Below, one piece after another: positions 61,775 through 64,000 of a stretch of DNA of 64,000 nucleotides. Location of the stretch: assembly GCA_963799245.1 (NCBI GenBank), contig CAWCWN010000007.1, positions 1 through 64,000 of the forward strand, written 5' to 3'. Under the pieces are notes generated by a model. That model had not been told where the DNA came from. It saw nothing but the letters and a program-made list of their open reading frames with translations, and made no database searches. The position numbers were made by a program, and so were the translations under genes. Every line of letters begins with the position of its first letter. Positions within the stretch are counted from its first letter, which is position 1. The stretch comes from CAWCWN01 sp963799245. Lineage in GTDB: Bacteria; Chloroflexota; Ktedonobacteria; Ktedonobacterales; Ktedonobacteraceae.

Positions 61775-64000
61775 GTGAAAGTCTACGGTCGCATGACGGT
61801 CTTCCCCATTATGCCTGCAAGCATCAGCCGTCTCTATGAACTGGCCTTTAATTTGTGGTGGAGCTGGCGTCCCGAGGCCCGCGCACTGTATAGCGTCCTT
61901 GATCCGGATCTGTGGGAAGAGGTCGGACACAATCCCGTGCGCTTTTTGAGCGAGATCCGACCGCAGTATCTTGCCAGGGCTGCGGACAATCGAGCCTACC
62001 TGGAGCAGTATGCCAGCGTCCTGCGCGACTTCGATGCCTACATGCACCCGCGCCCAGAAGATACCTGGTTCTCGCGGACCTATCCAGAACTCATCGATAA
62101 AACCGTTGCGTACTTCTCGGCGGAGTTCGGATTACATGAGTCTTTACCGATTTACTCCGGGGGGCTCGGGATTCTTTCGGGGGATCATTGCAAGGAGGCG
62201 AGCGATCTTGGCCTGCCCTTTGTGGCTGTCGGTTTTCTGTATCCGCAGGGCTACTTCCACCAGCGCATCACCCGCGAAGGCATCCAGGAGGCCTTCTACG
62301 ATAAGCTCCATTTTTCAGAGGCCCCTGCCGTGCCTGCGCTTGGCCCCGACGGCAACCAGGTGATGATCAACGTCGATCTGCCCGGCAGGCGCATCTTTGC
62401 CAAAGTCTGGCAGGTACAGGTGGGCCGCATCCCCCTCTACCTGATGGATACCGATGTGGCGCCCAATGCGCCAGCCGATCGCGAACTCTCAGCGCGTCTG
62501 TATGGCGGCGACCGCGAGATGCGCATCTCACAGGAGATCGTCCTGGGCATCGGCGGGGTGCGCGCGCTGCGCGCGCTGGGCATCGCCCCTGCCGCCTGGC
62601 ATCTCAACGAGGGACATGCCGCCTTCCTCAGCCTGGAGCGCTGCTGCGAACTGGTGGAGGCCGGCCTCAGCTTCAAGGAGGCACTGGAAGCGGTCAGCGC
62701 CACCTCGCTCTTCACGACGCACACGCCTGTCGCAGCAGGCAACGATACCTTCAGCTTCGATCTGATTGAGAAGTATTTCGCTTCCTACTGGGGCAAACTT
62801 GGTCTGAGTCGTGAGCAGTTTCTGGAGCTCGCACGCGAAGATCATAACTGGGGTCCCACCTACGGGATGACGGTGCTCGCACTCAGACTGAGCGGCCAGC
62901 ATAACGGGGTGAGCAAGCTGCACGGGCAGGTCTCACGCAAGATGTGGCAATTCCTGTGGCCTGGGACCGAGGTTGACGAGGTGCCGATTGGTCACATCAC
63001 CAACGGCGTCCATACCTTCTCCTGGATGGCACCGCAGCTGATCGCACTCCTGCGGCGCTACCTCGACGATGATTGGGGCCAATACGTCGACGACCAGGCG
63101 TTCTGGAACCGCACCCTCCCCCATCTGCCCGATGACGAGCTCTGGCAGACGCACCTGCAGCGCAAAGAGGTGCTCGTTGCCTATGCGCGACGCCGACTGA
63201 AGCAGCAGCAGCTGCGTCTGGGCGAAGGCAATCTGCAGATTGACGAGCTTGAGCATATGCTCGACCCCAACGCCCTCCTCATCGGCTTTGCGCGTCGCTT
63301 CGCCACCTACAAACGGGCCATGCTCATTTTCCGCGACCTCGCCCGCCTGCAGCGCATCTTAAGCGCGGCAGGGCGTCCTGTGCAGATCATCTTTGCCGGC
63401 AAAGCGCACCCTGCCGATGAGCCTGGGAAAGCAATTATTGAACAGATTTATCGCCTCTCGCGTGAAGGACTGAAGGGCAAGATCGTCTTCCTGGAAAACT
63501 ACGATATCGACATGGCCCGTTGCCTGACGGCCGGCACCGACCTCTGGCTCAACAACCCAATTCGGCCCTACGAGGCCAGCGGCACCAGCGGGCAAAAAGC
63601 GGCCCTCAATGGCCAGCCGAATTGCAGCATCCTCGATGGCTGGTGGGCCGAGGCTTACAATGGCAAGAATGGCTGGGCCATCGGCGAAGAGCGCGAGTAC
63701 CACGACCCGGAAGCGCAAGCCGAGGCGGATAGTCTCTCGCTCTATCGCCTGCTCGAGGAGCAGATAATCCCGACCTTCTTTGATCGTGGGTCCGATGGCA
63801 TCCCCCATCGCTGGCTGGCCTACATGAAAGAGGCCATGCGCACCTGCACGCCGCAATTCAGCATGCGCCGCATGGTCAAAGAATACACCGCTCATTTCTA
63901 CGTCCCTGCGATGCTCCAGGGTCTGCGTAGCGCCGAGAACAATTACCGGCCCGCACGCGAGCTGGCCGCCTGGAAAGAGCGCGTGCACAAGGGATGGCCC
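61775..64000 (+). CDS. glgP: Alpha-glucan (glycogen) phosphorylase, first 742 aa, cut by the window end
   Basis: Open from GTG 61775 to the last base with no stop. N-terminal family block LYELAFNLWWSWRPEARALY, then VAYFSAEFGLHESLPIYSGG and LGILSGDHCKEASDLGLP, AWHLNEGHAAFLSLERC, TTHTPVAAGNDTF, and the active-site region FARRFATYKRAMLIF and PYEASGTSGQKAALNG, where pyridoxal phosphate-dependent phosphorylases of the short GlgP/MalP type bind substrate and cofactor. It releases glucose-1-phosphate from storage glucan. AAAGGA lies about 11 bases before the GTG; ATG 61793 is an alternative start. It extends the storage-carbon theme of the neighbouring pha genes. Confidence 0.93.
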   Translation, partial: MKVYGRMTVFPIMPASISRLYELAFNLWWSWRPEARALYSVLDPDLWEEVGHNPVRFLSEIRPQYLARAADNRAYLEQYASVLRDFDAYMHPRPEDTWFSRTYPELIDKTVAYFSAEFGLHESLPIYSGGLGILSGDHCKEASDLGLPFVAVGFLYPQGYFHQRITREGIQEAFYDKLHFSEAPAVPALGPDGNQVMINVDLPGRRIFAKVWQVQVGRIPLYLMDTDVAPNAPADRELSARLYGGDREMRISQEIVLGIGGVRALRALGIAPAAWHLNEGHAAFLSLERCCELVEAGLSFKEALEAVSATSLFTTHTPVAAGNDTFSFDLIEKYFASYWGKLGLSREQFLELAREDHNWGPTYGMTVLALRLSGQHNGVSKLHGQVSRKMWQFLWPGTEVDEVPIGHITNGVHTFSWMAPQLIALLRRYLDDDWGQYVDDQAFWNRTLPHLPDDELWQTHLQRKEVLVAYARRRLKQQQLRLGEGNLQIDELEHMLDPNALLIGFARRFATYKRAMLIFRDLARLQRILSAAGRPVQIIFAGKAHPADEPGKAIIEQIYRLSREGLKGKIVFLENYDIDMARCLTAGTDLWLNNPIRPYEASGTSGQKAALNGQPNCSILDGWWAEAYNGKNGWAIGEEREYHDPEAQAEADSLSLYRLLEEQIIPTFFDRGSDGIPHRWLAYMKEAMRTCTPQFSMRRMVKEYTAHFYVPAMLQGLRSAENNYRPARELAAWKERVHKGWP

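Noticed and set aside
1..64000. rRNA, tRNA, CRISPR arrays, insertion sequences and prophage genes
   Set aside because: No conserved RNA core, regular repeat-spacer pattern, transposase motif or phage structural gene was noticed when reading both strands; short RNA genes could still be missed without a covariance search.

Overview
The window reads as chromosomal DNA of a heterotrophic Gram-positive-type bacterium, most likely of the Chloroflexota class Ktedonobacteria. This is inference from gene families: membrane-anchored Ser/Thr kinase, bPH2/PASTA protein, a eukaryote-type single-chain acetyl-CoA carboxylase, doubled polyhydroxyalkanoate (PHA) synthase genes and mid-range GC. No rRNA, tRNA, CRISPR array or transposase was seen.

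Layout. 0-5 kb is sparse and partly decayed: a pentapeptide-repeat protein, a tiny membrane protein, a frameshifted RRM RNA-binding protein and several unknown or broken ORFs. 5-12 kb: DEAD-box RNA helicase, a methionine synthase remnant, a tandem bPH2-PASTA membrane protein and a Ser/Thr kinase; the last two share one promoter design. 12-20 kb: an operon of a GlpA-like flavoprotein with SdhB, SdhC and SdhD, an Acg-type nitroreductase, and AcuB followed by an AcuC-AcuA fusion. 20-28 kb: multidomain acetyl-CoA carboxylase, GCS2-type ligase and PP2C phosphatase. 28-36 kb is a signalling island: three sensor histidine kinases, one OmpR/PhoB-type response regulator and a double-domain universal stress protein. 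36-42 kb: an Fe-S/FAD oxidoreductase with two paralogous membrane proteins, an ABC1 kinase and a PHB-depolymerase-like esterase. 42-59 kb is a PHA and redox cluster: two phaB-phaC operons, acyl-CoA dehydrogenase with EtfBA, proton-translocating transhydrogenase, PhaZ and PhaA. 59-64 kb: an orphan gene next to a phaC fossil, gap, and a glycogen phosphorylase cut by the window edge.

The most interesting signal is a repeated promoter layout: two direct TGTGA-like hexamers 11 bp apart (start to start), ending about 10 bp upstream of a TATACT-like -10 box. I find it at about sixteen places, upstream of most metabolic and signalling operons (GlpA-Sdh, nitroreductase, AcuBC, carboxylase, PP2C, two histidine kinases, USP, Fe-S oxidoreductase, acyl-CoA dehydrogenase, transhydrogenase, phaB2, phaA, gap and an orphan gene). 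It has the geometry of PhoB-family activated promoters, and the only OmpR/PhoB-type regulator here is encoded behind one of these promoters. The gene set (Acg nitroreductase, CBS protein, USP, redox balancing, storage polymer) resembles a dormancy or redox-stress regulon, analogous in content to mycobacterial DosR. A second 23-bp element links the two divergent pha intergenic regions.

Several well-conserved genes (RRM protein, carboxylase, PP2C, one histidine kinase, phaB1) each carry one single-base indel. Either the sequence has residual indel errors or these genes are decaying; raw reads would decide.
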